Assembly: GCA_902783835.1 (NCBI GenBank)
Contig: CACZSN010000025.1
Coordinates: 1-55,883, forward strand
Source of the DNA: an uncultured bacterium
Lineage (GTDB): Bacteria > Cyanobacteriota > Vampirovibrionia > Gastranaerophilales > Gastranaerophilaceae
Direction of reading: 5' to 3'
DNA: 55,883 nucleotides
Below, in pieces: positions 1 to 9,318 of the stretch (within the stretch, counting starts at the first letter, position 1; each line of letters starts with the position of its first letter). Below the pieces are notes generated by a model that did no database searches, was not told where the DNA came from, and worked only from the letters and a program-made list of their open reading frames with translations. Position numbers and translations under genes: made by a program.

Positions 1-850
1 CCGAGAAAATTCTTGCCGTCGATTGCATACTTTCTTGAAATTCCGCAAAATTTCTTATTTTAAAATCATCTTCCTGATTTTTGCCAATGTGGTGTCTTGA
101 ACGCAAAATCAATTGAATTTCATTCTCAAGGGCGGTCAATTTGTCGGCATCTTCTCCTTTGACCAAAATCATTTTTACACTTCCCGGAAAATCTGTTCCG
201 AAAACTTTTCTCTGTGCCGTCGTTATTGGAATAAATACCAAATCGTCCTGATCCATAGGTCCTGAAGAACCTTTCGATTTAAGCGTTCCGATGACTTTGA
301 ACGGAATGTTTCCGACCCGCATTACCCTTCCAATCGGGTCAAGGTCGCCAAAAAGTTCTTCCGCAACGGTATGCCCAATAATCGCTACTTTTGCGTAATT
401 TCGGCTATCTTCTTGTTGGAAACCTCTGCCGCTTTCGATTTCGTAATTTTTGATATACAAATACGAGTTCGAAACCCCGTAAACAGACGATGCCCAGTTT
501 TGATTGCCGTACATAAGTTGTTTTGATTCGTTCGAAGCAACCGCCACAGAGTCAATGTTATCAGCAGTTTTCATAATTTCTTGTGCATCTTTTATAGTCA
601 AAGACGGACGAGTTCCGAAACCTTGTTGAACGCCGCCTGATTTTGCTGATGACGAGCGGATTGTGAGGATATTTGACCCCATTGATTCCATATTTGCCTG
701 AACATTTTTTCTTGCTCCGGTACCAATGCCAAGCATAATAATGACGGCACTAACGCCGATAATTATGCCTAAACTTGTCAATGCAGAACGCATTTTATTT
801 ATCCGCAAAGAATTTGTTGCCATTTTAAATGTGGATTTGAAATCAATCAT
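1..850 (-). CDS. MacB-type ABC transporter permease, partial (C-terminus off the window)
   Basis: The reading frame starts with ATG at 850 and stays open to base 1, giving about 283 residues of the N-terminal part. The first TM helix lies around residues 20-45 (ITSLGIIIGVSAVIIMLGIG-like). It is followed by a MacB periplasmic core domain, with readable stretches such as 'VAIIGHTVAEELFGDLDPIG' and 'FKVIGTLKSKG'. The family couples cytoplasmic ATP hydrolysis to export through MacA and a TolC channel. The start overlaps the stop of the ATPase gene by one base (TGATG), so the two are translationally coupled. The C-terminal TM helices lie outside the window. The substrate cannot be read from the sequence. 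Confidence 0.9.
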   Translation of the reverse strand, partial: MIDFKSTFKMATNSLRINKMRSALTSLGIIIGVSAVIIMLGIGTGARKNVQANMESMGSNILTIRSSSAKSGGVQQGFGTRPSLTIKDAQEIMKTADNIDSVAVASNESKQLMYGNQNWASSVYGVSNSYLYIKNYEIESGRGFQQEDSRNYAKVAIIGHTVAEELFGDLDPIGRVMRVGNIPFKVIGTLKSKGSSGPMDQDDLVFIPITTAQRKVFGTDFPGSVKMILVKGEDADKLTALENEIQLILRSRHHIGKNQEDDFKIRNFAEFQESMQSTARIFS

Positions 851-1545
851 CAGAGCCTCTTCGTGATATCGCTTTCAATGTTGCCGTCTTTGAATTTAAC
901 CACTCTTTTGCAATATTCTGCAATGTCGGGTTCGTGTGTGACCAAAACGATTGTCTTGCCGTGTTTTTCGTTTAAATTTACAAAAAATTCCATAACCTCG
1001 ATACTCGTTTTTGTGTCAAGGTTTCCTGTCGGTTCATCGGCGAGGATAATCGGTGCATCGTTAACAATGGCACGGGCTATAGCCACACGTTGTTGTTGAC
1101 CGCCTGACATTTGGTTGGGCATGTGGTTTTCTCTTTTTTCAAGCCCGACAACCTTCAATGCCGCCTTCGCACGCTCGATTCGCTCCTCTTCCTTTACGCC
1201 GGCATAAATCATCGGGAGTTGCACGTTATCAAGTGCAGTCGTTCTCGAAATCAAATTAAATCCCTGAAAAACAAAGCCCAATTTTCTGTTTCGAATTACG
1301 GCAAGTTCGTCCGAAGTCATTGTACTAACGTCGATTCCGTCGAGGTAATATTTTCCGGAAGTTGGTTTATCAAGGCAGCCAAGTTGGTTCATAAAGGTTG
1401 ATTTTCCCGAACCTGAAGCACCCATAATCGCAACAAATTCACCCTTTTTGACAGTCAAAGATACGTCATTCAACGCATTGAACGAGGTATCTCCCGTTTG
1501 ATAGGTTTTTATTAAATGTTGTACTTCGATTACGTTTTCAGCCAT
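850..1545 (-). CDS. MacB/LolD-type ABC transporter ATPase
   Basis: This 231-residue ATPase has every hallmark of the family: Walker A GASGSGKST (42-50), Q-loop Gln94, signature SGGQQ (147-151), Walker B IILADE (166-171) and switch His204. It belongs to the MacB/LolD/FtsE branch, whose members form dimers with FtsX/MacB-type permeases. Here ATPase and permease are separate genes, whereas E. coli MacB is a fusion. It lies 15 bases downstream of the macA-like gene and overlaps the permease start by one base, so it belongs to a tolC-macA-ATPase-permease operon. It probably powers periplasm-to-outside export of a drug, lipid or peptide. The substrate is unknown. Confidence 0.93.
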   Translation of the reverse strand: MAENVIEVQHLIKTYQTGDTSFNALNDVSLTVKKGEFVAIMGASGSGKSTFMNQLGCLDKPTSGKYYLDGIDVSTMTSDELAVIRNRKLGFVFQGFNLISRTTALDNVQLPMIYAGVKEEERIERAKAALKVVGLEKRENHMPNQMSGGQQQRVAIARAIVNDAPIILADEPTGNLDTKTSIEVMEFFVNLNEKHGKTIVLVTHEPDIAEYCKRVVKFKDGNIESDITKRL

Positions 1546-1560
1546 TTTTAAGCCTTTTCG

Positions 1561-2703
1561 TTAAAACATTCTCGGCGGTCCGCCTGCACGCTTTTTGCCT
1601 GTGCGTACGGGCATGAGGACTTTTGTGCCTTCTGTGAGATTGTTTGAGGTGATTTCGGTATAATCGCTATCCTTCAAACCTGTTGTAACTTCGACACGTT
1701 CGGGCTTTTTGCCGTTTTTAACCCAAACACCTTGTTGTTGGAATTTTTCTGTAATGTTATCTGGAACATATTTGAATGCAAGGTTCGGCACGCACAAAAC
1801 ATCGTGCTTGTCTTGCGTTATGATTGTGACGTTTGCACTCATTCCCGGTTTAAGAATTTCCTCGTCATTGTTGACCGAAACGATTACGGTGTAAGTCGTT
1901 ACGTTCGAAACAGTTGTCGGGTTTAAACGAACTTGTGTAACTGTTCCGTTGAATGTGTCATCGGGGTAGCCATCGAGCGTATATTCAGCCTTTTGACCTT
2001 CTTTAATTTTTCCGATATCAGCCTCTGAAACGCTGACTTCGATTTGCATTTTTGTCAAATCTTCTGCAACGACAAACAATTCAGGAGTTTGGAAACTTGA
2101 TGCAACCGTTTGACCTTCGTCAACCGCTCTTGAAACAACTACGCCGTCAACAGGTGAAATGATTTTTGTATAATACATATTCGTTTCAGCCGTGTCTAAG
2201 TTTGCCTGTGCCTGATTGATATTTGCTTGCATTGCTGCAAGTTCGGATTTGCTCGCTACATAAGTCGCATAAGCCGATTCGACTTCGTCCTTAGAAACGT
2301 AATGCTTTTCGTACAATCTTGCATAACGTCCGTAATTTGCTTTGTCGTAATTCGTTTTGGCTAAAACTTTATTATAGTTGGCTCTTGAGTTATTTAAGTC
2401 TGCTCTTGCCTTATCGACTGAGGCTTGGAAAAGTGAAGGGTCAATTTCCGCAAGAACTTGTCCTTTTGTGACTTTCGAGTTGTAGTCTGCGTAAATTTTA
2501 TAAATTCTACCTGAAACCTGAGAACCGATGTTGATTGAATGAACAGGGTTTACCGTTCCTGATGCCTCAACGGTTTGGGTCATATCTCGTTTTTCAACTT
2601 TTGCTATTTGTGTTTCGTTTTTCTTTTCCTTTTTTGGAATTATCGCCAAAATTCCTGCTATCGCAAGCAGGACTGCGAAAAATATTATAATTTTTTTCTT
2701 CAT
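1561..2703 (-). CDS. MacA/HlyD-family periplasmic adaptor
   Basis: A 380-residue membrane-fusion protein. It has an N-terminal membrane anchor (about 4-22, no lipobox seen) and a first half-lipoyl segment (about 55-92, 'GSQVSGRIYKIYADYNSKV'). An alpha-helical hairpin rich in Ala, Asn and Gln follows (about 93-170), then a second half-lipoyl segment ('SPVDGVVVSRAVDEGQTV'), a beta-barrel and a membrane-proximal domain. Adaptors of this type link a MacB-like inner-membrane pump to a TolC duct. Its ATG overlaps the stop of the upstream tolC-like gene by one base (TAATG), and the ATPase gene follows 15 bases later. The Gly/Pro/Arg-rich C-terminus (GPPRMF) is a small oddity. Confidence 0.93.
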   Translation of the reverse strand: MKKKIIIFFAVLLAIAGILAIIPKKEKKNETQIAKVEKRDMTQTVEASGTVNPVHSINIGSQVSGRIYKIYADYNSKVTKGQVLAEIDPSLFQASVDKARADLNNSRANYNKVLAKTNYDKANYGRYARLYEKHYVSKDEVESAYATYVASKSELAAMQANINQAQANLDTAETNMYYTKIISPVDGVVVSRAVDEGQTVASSFQTPELFVVAEDLTKMQIEVSVSEADIGKIKEGQKAEYTLDGYPDDTFNGTVTQVRLNPTTVSNVTTYTVIVSVNNDEEILKPGMSANVTIITQDKHDVLCVPNLAFKYVPDNITEKFQQQGVWVKNGKKPERVEVTTGLKDSDYTEITSNNLTEGTKVLMPVRTGKKRAGGPPRMF

Positions 2704-4124
2704 TATCTTATACCTATTGATTTATTAAGCATTGCAAGAACTTGATTGTATTCGCAAATTACATCGACGTATTCAAGTTGGGCGTTGTAATATTCGTGTG
2801 CCGCTTTTTGAAGTTCGATGAAGTTGCCCGTTCCGACTGTATAACGACCGTCAGCAAGTTGTAAATACTCCAGTGAGCGTTCAATTTGGTCTAATTTAAT
2901 ATTGATTTCATTTGGAAATTTTTTCATCCAGCCACATTTATCTCTGATATCCCATTCGTTGTCGATGAGATATGTTTCTGTGTCGTTTTTCGCCATTTCG
3001 AGCAGTGCCTTTGCCTCTTCAAGTTTCGTTTTCATATACATCGCATTGACGTTTCCGAATCCGAATTTTACCCCGATGTCAAATCCGTTTGACACCATTG
3101 CTGAGGTGTTTTTGAGGTTATAACCTAAACTTAAATCTAAGTCGGGGTTATACATTCTCTTTACCCCATTAAGGTTCTCTGCTGCTGCGTTTTCAATCAA
3201 TTTGATTGCAAGCACATAGGGATTTTTTTCTCTGGATTCGTTCAAATACCAATCGACGTCATGTGGTAAAACGAGAAAGTCCTCTTTTTTGTTCCCTAAA
3301 ATATTTGCTTTTCTGATTCCTTGTGTCAAAACTGTGTTGAAATCAGGGTTTTGAGGTGATTTTGACAAATCTGTTTCATACTTATAATCCATAAGCAAAT
3401 CAAACGTTTCTGTTGGTGCAAAAACATACAGGTCAGGACATTCCGACCAATACATTTTATTTTTCAAAATCATTACTTCGGTAAAATATGTGCTATATGC
3501 TTCTGCAAGACTGAATTTTGCATTGTTTAGTGCTACTTCAGCATCAACAACGTCAATTCTTGATTTCAAACCTTCGTTAAAAAGTGCGGTTGCACGGTCA
3601 AAATTCAACTTTTGGATAGCGGTATTTCTTTCGTTAATCATTACTTTTGCCCAATAATTCAGGCAACGGTAATATGAAATTTTTACATCATAAGCCGTTT
3701 GAATATATTCATATTCAAGGTCAAGTTCGGCTGCACGCTTGTTGTATTTGTCGGCATTTAAAGTTGCATTCATTTTGCCGAAATCCCAGATTTTTTGGCT
3801 TAAACCGACCGTTACGCCGTGATAATTTTTAGAATTATCCCAACCTCTGTCGTTTTGTGAAATGTAATAGCCTGTATTTGCAGACAGTGACGGGAAATAG
3901 ACCGATTTTGTCTGACCGATTTTGCTTTTCGATTTTAGAACGTTATTTTGTGCTTTTTTAATTTTCGGACTGTGAGTAAAAGCATATTCCAAACAATCCT
4001 CTAAAGTGATTGTCGAGCCGCCTTGTAAGTTGTCCAAATCCTGTATTGCATAAGCTTTTTCGACACCGCAAACACATACTGCGGTCAACACAACTAAACA
4101 TAATTTCAATAAAAACTTTTTCAT
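2703..4124 (-). CDS. TolC-family outer-membrane efflux protein
   Basis: This 473-residue protein begins with a clear signal peptide (about 1-26, ending AYA) and then shows the two long helical repeats of the outer-membrane efflux family ('TLEDCLEYAFTHSPKIKKAQNNV' region; later 'EYLQLADGRYTVGTGNFIELQKAAHEYYNAQ'). The family forms trimeric ducts across the outer membrane. It leads the macA-ATPase-permease set, so it is likely the dedicated exit channel. An insertion of about 60 residues in the middle (around 235-300, where CPDLYVFAPTETFDLL lies) makes it longer than E. coli TolC in that region. A second, unlinked TolC-like gene occurs at 38807-40264. Confidence 0.92.
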   Translation of the reverse strand: MKKFLLKLCLVVLTAVCVCGVEKAYAIQDLDNLQGGSTITLEDCLEYAFTHSPKIKKAQNNVLKSKSKIGQTKSVYFPSLSANTGYYISQNDRGWDNSKNYHGVTVGLSQKIWDFGKMNATLNADKYNKRAAELDLEYEYIQTAYDVKISYYRCLNYWAKVMINERNTAIQKLNFDRATALFNEGLKSRIDVVDAEVALNNAKFSLAEAYSTYFTEVMILKNKMYWSECPDLYVFAPTETFDLLMDYKYETDLSKSPQNPDFNTVLTQGIRKANILGNKKEDFLVLPHDVDWYLNESREKNPYVLAIKLIENAAAENLNGVKRMYNPDLDLSLGYNLKNTSAMVSNGFDIGVKFGFGNVNAMYMKTKLEEAKALLEMAKNDTETYLIDNEWDIRDKCGWMKKFPNEINIKLDQIERSLEYLQLADGRYTVGTGNFIELQKAAHEYYNAQLEYVDVICEYNQVLAMLNKSIGIR

Positions 4125-4144
4125 AATAAAAGTATTATATATGC

Positions 4145-4576
4145 TTAAGATTTTTTAGCAACAAAACGCATTAATCGTTTGGTTTTTGAAAGATACTTTT
4201 TTTTAATTTCGACGGTTGAATTCCTTTTGTTTGCGGAATTTTTCTTCTTTTTCTTTGAATCCAAAACAGCCGCTTCAACGAGTGATTTATCGCATCCTAA
4301 CACATACCATTGATAAACAAGTCGTTCATCCCCGCCTAAACTTCCGAGAACTTTTATGCCGTCCCTTAACCTGAAAGAAGCTTCCAAAGAGGCTATTCTC
4401 ACAATAAAAAGCAACTCCCTCGGATTATCGGTATTAATTGTGAATTTTAATCCTCTGTATTTCATTAGGGCAAAATTATTTTCCCCATGTTTCATAAACC
4501 TCGATTTTTCCTTGAGGATATAGTTTTTCAGTCCTGTTTCCAGAATATGCAGTTCTTCTTTTTCGATTTCCACCAT
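4145..4576 (-). CDS. Small basic protein of unknown function at the head of the efflux operon
   Basis: A 143-residue protein I do not recognise. Residues 1-100 look like a compact alpha/beta domain (helix 'EEELHILETGLKNYILKEKSRF', then strands 'RGLKFTINTD' and 'RELLFIVRIA'). The last 40 residues are very rich in Lys, Ser and Arg, suggesting a disordered nucleic-acid- or membrane-binding tail. There is no signal peptide or TM helix. A GTAAGGA sequence precedes the ATG at a normal distance. It ends 20 bases before the tolC-like gene and is divergent from valS, so it is probably the first gene of the efflux operon and could be a regulator or accessory factor. That role rests on position only. 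Confidence 0.7.
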   Translation of the reverse strand: MVEIEKEELHILETGLKNYILKEKSRFMKHGENNFALMKYRGLKFTINTDNPRELLFIVRIASLEASFRLRDGIKVLGSLGGDERLVYQWYVLGCDKSLVEAAVLDSKKKKKNSANKRNSTVEIKKKYLSKTKRLMRFVAKKS

Positions 4577-4675
4577 TCCTTACCCCTGTAACATATTGCC
4601 ACTTTTTTGGAAAAAATAACAGTTTTTGTGTTATTTTTATGTTATCTTAATTTTGTACACAATGAGGCAAAAAAA

Positions 4676-7315
4676 ATGACAAATATCAATGATTTACCGA
4701 CAGTTTACAATCCGCAGGAAACGGAAGATAAAATTTATAAATTTTGGGAAGAAAATGACTGTTTTAAGGCTGATGAAACATCTGACAAACCGCCTTATTC
4801 AATCGTAATTCCGCCCCCGAACGTAACGGGCGTTCTCCACATCGGTCACGCTCTTGACAATACTCTTCAAGATATTTTAATCAGATATCACAGAATGTCA
4901 GGCTATGAGGCACTTTGGGTTCCAGGAACAGACCATGCCGGTATCGCAACTCAAAACGTTGTTGAAAAGAAACTTCGTGAACAAGGAAAAACAAGACATG
5001 ACCTCGGTCGTGAAAAATTCCTTGAAACGACTTGGGAATGGGCAAACGAACACAAAGGTGCAATCCTTGACCAATTCAAGCGATTGGGTGTTTCTTTCGA
5101 CAGAAGCCGTCAAAGATTTACCCTTGATGAAGGTTGCTCCGCTGCGGTAAAAGAAGCATTTGTCAAACTTTATGAAAGAGATTTGATTTACAAAGGTGCA
5201 TACATCGTAAACTGGTGTCCCCGTTGCCAAAGTGCAATTTCTGACATCGAAACGGAATACGAAACTGAAGAAGGACATCTTTGGGAAATTCAATATCATT
5301 TGAAGGATGAACCGGGGGCAATTGTTGTCGCAACTACTCGTCCTGAAACGATTTACGGCGATGTCGCAATCGCTGTTCACCCGACTGATTACAAATACAA
5401 AGATTTAATCGGAAAAACAGTATGCATGCCGATTACGGGCAAAGAAATCCCGATTATCGGTGATGAATATGTTGATAAAACTTTCGGTACAGGTGCGGTT
5501 AAAATTACTCCCGCACACGACCCGAATGATTATGAAGTCGGCAAACGTCACAACCTCAAACCTGTTTGGGTTATTGACGAAAAAGGCTGCATGAAGGCTT
5601 GTGATGAAGTTCCTCGCGAACTCCACGGACTTGACCGTTATGAAGCTCGTAAGAAAACTCTTGATTGGCTCAATATGAACGGTCTTCTTTTGAGAACAAT
5701 TCCTCACGAACACAATGTCGGCAAATGTCAACGTTGCAACACAACAATCGAACCGCTTTTGTCCGAACAATGGTTTGTCAGAACAAGCAAACTTGCAAAA
5801 GCCGGTATTGAGGCTGTTGAAACGGGAAAATTGAAATTCGTTCCCGAAAGATGGACGAAAAACTTCCTTGGTTGGATGAGCGAAATGCGTGATTGGTGTA
5901 TCTCAAGACAACTTTGGTGGGGTCATCAAATTCCTGCATATTACAACAACGAAACCGGCGAAATGGTTGTTGCAAAAGAAAATCCCGATCCGTCAAAATA
6001 CACTCAAGAGACTGACGTTTTGGACACTTGGTTCTCATCAGGTTTGTGGCCGTTTGAAACAATGGGTTGGCCAAATACCGATGCTCCCGATTACAAAAAA
6101 TTCTACCCGACAAGTGTTCTTGTTACCGCATTTGATATTATTTTCTTCTGGGTTGCAAGAATGGTTATGATGGGTTGTGAATTGACTGACCAAGTACCGT
6201 TCCCGACGGTATTTATTCACGGTTTAATCCGTGATGAAAACGGTCAAAAAATGTCAAAATCCAAGGGTAACACAATTGACCCCGTACTTTTGATTGACAA
6301 ATACGGTTGTGATGCGATGAGATTTACTCTCACGTCACTTTGCACATATGGCGGTCAAGATATCAAAGTTAGCGAAGAAAGATTTGAATACGGAAGAAAT
6401 TTTGCAAACAAAATTTGGAACGCTTCAAGATTCGTTCTTATGAACCTCGAAGGAGTTGACGATAAGCCGATTGACTATGCAAATCTTACGATTATCGACA
6501 AATGGATTTTGCACGAACTCAACAAAACGGCAAAGGTTGTTAACGAAAATATTCAATCTTACCGTATCGGTGAATATGCTCAAACGCTTTACGATTTCTT
6601 CAGAAGTTCATATTGCGACAAGTACGTTGAAATTGCGAAGGTTCAACTTGCAGATGAAAATCTCAAGGCTAACACGCAAAGAGTTCTTTTGTACGTAACA
6701 GATGCCGTTATGAGATTGTTGCACCCTGTAATGCCGCATATTACGGAACAAATCAGACAGTTGCTCCCCGCAAAATTTGACAATCCGATTTTGATGAAAT
6801 CACACTTCCCGACATTCAGTGAAAAATTTGTCTTTGAAGATGAAGCTGAACAAGCAGAAACAGTATTTGAAACGGTTAAATCACTCAGAAACGTAAGACA
6901 AAGTTTCGGTGTTCCCGTAAAATCACCTGTTGACGTTAAAATTGCGGCTGATGAACACCAAACGGCAATCTTCAAAAAGGCTGAATCTTACATCAAACGC
7001 CTTGCAAGAGTAGAAAATATCGAATATATCGACGGCAAAACGGTTGTTAAACAAGCAGGTTCGGCAGCAGTCGGAAATGCAAAATTAATCGTACCTTTGG
7101 CTGGTTTGATTGATATTGACCAAGAAATTGCTCGCCAAAATAAGAAACTTGAAAAACTTTCTAAAGAAAAGGGCGGTTTGACAGGTAGAATGAACAATAA
7201 AAACTTTGTCGATAACGCTCCTGCTACGGTTCTTGAACAAACTAAGACAAGAATTGAGGAACTTACCGTCGAAGAAAATACGATTAAAGAACTCATTGAG
7301 TCTTTGAAAGCGTAA
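4676..7315 (+). CDS. valS: Valyl-tRNA synthetase
   Basis: Charges tRNA-Val with valine in the cytoplasm. With the start at 4676 the protein is 879 residues, typical of bacterial ValRS. It shows the class I signature HIGH (55-58) inside 'PNVTGVLHIGHALDN', the KMSKS loop (525-529), an editing domain between them, a CXXC pair ('NWCPRCQSAISD') and a C-terminal coiled-coil arm (about 810-879, Lys/Glu-rich). The frame is open back to 4607, but the 23 extra residues are hydrophobic and unlike ValRS. A GAGG sequence at 4664-4667 sits correctly for the ATG at 4676. A terminator follows the gene, so it appears to be a single-gene unit. Confidence 0.98.
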   Translation: MTNINDLPTVYNPQETEDKIYKFWEENDCFKADETSDKPPYSIVIPPPNVTGVLHIGHALDNTLQDILIRYHRMSGYEALWVPGTDHAGIATQNVVEKKLREQGKTRHDLGREKFLETTWEWANEHKGAILDQFKRLGVSFDRSRQRFTLDEGCSAAVKEAFVKLYERDLIYKGAYIVNWCPRCQSAISDIETEYETEEGHLWEIQYHLKDEPGAIVVATTRPETIYGDVAIAVHPTDYKYKDLIGKTVCMPITGKEIPIIGDEYVDKTFGTGAVKITPAHDPNDYEVGKRHNLKPVWVIDEKGCMKACDEVPRELHGLDRYEARKKTLDWLNMNGLLLRTIPHEHNVGKCQRCNTTIEPLLSEQWFVRTSKLAKAGIEAVETGKLKFVPERWTKNFLGWMSEMRDWCISRQLWWGHQIPAYYNNETGEMVVAKENPDPSKYTQETDVLDTWFSSGLWPFETMGWPNTDAPDYKKFYPTSVLVTAFDIIFFWVARMVMMGCELTDQVPFPTVFIHGLIRDENGQKMSKSKGNTIDPVLLIDKYGCDAMRFTLTSLCTYGGQDIKVSEERFEYGRNFANKIWNASRFVLMNLEGVDDKPIDYANLTIIDKWILHELNKTAKVVNENIQSYRIGEYAQTLYDFFRSSYCDKYVEIAKVQLADENLKANTQRVLLYVTDAVMRLLHPVMPHITEQIRQLLPAKFDNPILMKSHFPTFSEKFVFEDEAEQAETVFETVKSLRNVRQSFGVPVKSPVDVKIAADEHQTAIFKKAESYIKRLARVENIEYIDGKTVVKQAGSAAVGNAKLIVPLAGLIDIDQEIARQNKKLEKLSKEKGGLTGRMNNKNFVDNAPATVLEQTKTRIEELTVEENTIKELIESLKA

Positions 7316-7336
7316 AAATAAAATTCACAAAATAAG

Positions 7337-7364
7337 CAGAGCCTCTCTATAAGGCTCTGTTTTT
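7337..7364 (+). terminator. Rho-independent terminator of valS
   Basis: Perfect 7-bp stem CAGAGCC (7337-7343) with GGCTCTG (7353-7359), a 9-base loop, then TTTTTG. It lies 21 bases after the valS stop. Confidence 0.9.
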
Positions 7365-7390
7365 GTTTTGAGAAGGATAATAGGTATAAT
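7363..7390 (+). promoter_or_regulatory. Possible sigma70-type promoter for the Na/Pi symporter gene
   Basis: A perfect TATAAT lies at 7385-7390, with a weak TTGTTT 16 bases upstream (7363-7368) that overlaps the T-run of the valS terminator. It would leave a leader of roughly 95 bases before the ATG at 7491. Confidence 0.35.
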
Positions 7391-7458
7391 GTGTAAAAAA
7401 GATTGTAATATTTCCGTAACATGTTATTTAATACGGACTGTCCTTAATTTACAATGAA

Positions 7459-7472
7459 GGTAAATGGTAAAT
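7459..7472 (+). repeat. Tandem 7-mer GGTAAAT x2 upstream of the symporter
   Basis: Two head-to-tail copies of GGTAAAT lie 18 bases before the start codon, just upstream of an AGGAAG ribosome-binding site (7481-7486). Tandem short repeats upstream of phosphate genes can be regulator sites, but no match to a known Pho box is claimed. Confidence 0.25.
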
Positions 7473-7490
7473 TAATTTATAGGAAGTTAT

Positions 7491-9266
7491 ATGAGTATTT
7501 TTTCAATATTTACATTATGTGGCGGTTTGGCATTCTTCCTTTATGGTATGCAAGTTATGTCAGGCGGTCTTGAAAACGTTGCGGGCGGAAGGCTCGAGAA
7601 ACTTTTGAGAGATATGACTTCAAACCCGATGAAGAGTTTGGCGTTAGGTGCGGGAATTACAATTGCAATTCAGTCATCATCAGCATTGACGGTAATGCTT
7701 GTCGGTTTGGTTAACTCAGGTATTATGGATTTGGGACAAACAATCGGCGTTATTATGGGGTCAAACATCGGAACGACCCTCACCGCTTGGATTTTGTCTT
7801 TGGCAGGTATTGAGAGTGACAATTTCTTCTTGCAACTTTTGAAGCCTGAAAGTTTCTCCCCGATTTTCGCACTTGTCGGTATTTGTATGATGATGGTATC
7901 GAAAAGTGTTAAAAAACGTAGCGTTGGTTCGATTTTTGTTGGTTTTGCAATTTTGATGTACGGTATGCAGTTGATGACAAATGCGATGAGTCCGCTTGCT
8001 GATTCACCTGATTTTGCAAAGGTTTTGACTGCATTTACTAACCCGATTTTGGGCGTAATCGTCGGTGCTTTGTTCACCGGTATCATTCAAAGTTCGGCTG
8101 CTTCTGTCGGTATTTTGCAGGCGTTGTCTTTGACAGGAAGCATTTCTTGCGGTATGGCTGTTCCGATTATAATGGGTCAAAATATCGGTACTTGCGTAAC
8201 AGCAATCATTTCGAGCGTTGGCGTTTCTACTAACGCAAAAAGAGTTGCCGTAATTCACATCACCTTCAATATTTTGGGCGTAGTGATTTTCTTGCCCGTA
8301 TTTTACGGTTTAAATTATTTATTCCATTTAGGACTTGTTGATAGAATTATCAACCCTGTTGGAATCGCTTTGGCACATACGATTTTCAACGTTGCGACAA
8401 CGGTTTTCCTTCTTCCTTTTGGCAAATTCCTTGAAAAGGTTGCACATAAAGCGATTAAAGATAATGTCGATGCAGGCAAAAAAGACGACAAAACGGCGGT
8501 ATTTATCGACGAACGTATTTTGCTTTCGCCATCATTTGCAGTTTCTGAATGTACTCACCACGCAGTTGCGATGTCTGATTTGGCGGAAGATATTCTCTTC
8601 GATTCGATTAATATGCTTTCAACATACAGTGCGACTAAGGCACAGGACATTTTTACCGCAGAAGAAAAACTTGATAATTATGAAGATAAATTGGGTACTT
8701 TCCTCGTAAAATTGTCAGGTACAGAACTTTCTGAACGTGATGCGAACGAGGTTTCGAAACTTTTGCACTCTTTGAGTGATTTCGAAAGAATCGGTGACCA
8801 CGCATTGAGCATAACTTATGTCGCAAAAGAAATGCACGAAAAAAATATCCATTTTTCACCGGATGCGATAAAAGAACTTGATGTTCTTCAAGATGCATTA
8901 CACGAAATTATCGAACTTACCCGTGAAGCGTTTGAAACAGGGGATATGAACAGTGCAACGAAGGTTGAACCTTTGGAACAAGTTATTGACGGTATGGTTC
9001 TTGAAATCAAAAATCGCCACATCAAACGTTTGCAAGACGGTATTTGCACAATTGAATTAGGCTTTAAACTCTCTGACCTTTTGAATTGCTATCAAAGAGT
9101 TTCTGACCACTGCTCAAATATTGCGGCTTGCGTAATTCAATTGAAATCTTCTCAACTTGATATGCACAATTACCTCAACGCAATTAAAACGGGTGAAGAT
9201 GAAGAATTCACAAAAGAATTCAACAAGTATCAAGAAAAATATAAGCTTGAAGAAATTACGGTATAA
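7491..9266 (+). CDS. Na+/phosphate cotransporter with C-terminal PhoU-like domain (NptA/YjbB family)
   Basis: 591 residues. The membrane half (about 1-330) contains the two inverted Na/Pi-symporter repeats with their signatures QSSS (61-64) plus GSNIGTT (90-96), and QSSA (200-203) plus GQNIGTC (229-235). The cytoplasmic half (about 345-565) is a helical PhoU-like domain ('LSDFERIGDHALSITYVAKE', 'CYQRVSDHCSNIAACVIQ'). Members of this family move phosphate with sodium, and the PhoU part is thought to sense or limit transport. The start is fixed by AGGAAG six bases upstream. It is a single-gene unit between two terminators. Direction of transport (uptake or export) cannot be told from sequence. 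Confidence 0.92.
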   Translation: MSIFSIFTLCGGLAFFLYGMQVMSGGLENVAGGRLEKLLRDMTSNPMKSLALGAGITIAIQSSSALTVMLVGLVNSGIMDLGQTIGVIMGSNIGTTLTAWILSLAGIESDNFFLQLLKPESFSPIFALVGICMMMVSKSVKKRSVGSIFVGFAILMYGMQLMTNAMSPLADSPDFAKVLTAFTNPILGVIVGALFTGIIQSSAASVGILQALSLTGSISCGMAVPIIMGQNIGTCVTAIISSVGVSTNAKRVAVIHITFNILGVVIFLPVFYGLNYLFHLGLVDRIINPVGIALAHTIFNVATTVFLLPFGKFLEKVAHKAIKDNVDAGKKDDKTAVFIDERILLSPSFAVSECTHHAVAMSDLAEDILFDSINMLSTYSATKAQDIFTAEEKLDNYEDKLGTFLVKLSGTELSERDANEVSKLLHSLSDFERIGDHALSITYVAKEMHEKNIHFSPDAIKELDVLQDALHEIIELTREAFETGDMNSATKVEPLEQVIDGMVLEIKNRHIKRLQDGICTIELGFKLSDLLNCYQRVSDHCSNIAACVIQLKSSQLDMHNYLNAIKTGEDEEFTKEFNKYQEKYKLEEITV

Positions 9267-9282
9267 AATTTTTAAATCATCA

Positions 9283-9318
9283 AAAAATCGGACTTTTGAA
9301 TTCTTAAGTCCGATTTTT
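9283..9318. terminator. Bidirectional terminator between the symporter and the LPS operon
   Basis: A 13-bp perfect stem (9283-9295 with 9306-9318) carries A-runs on one arm and T-runs on the other, so it works for transcripts from either side. It overlaps the stop codon of the minus-strand SDR gene (9304). Confidence 0.92.

Noticed and set aside
4607..4675. Longer N-terminus for valS
   Set aside because: The extra 23 residues are hydrophobic, not ValRS-like, and the GAGG site fits the ATG at 4676.
4881..6975. Several open frames on both strands overlapping valS
   Set aside because: They are shadows of a confidently identified gene and show no protein-family features.
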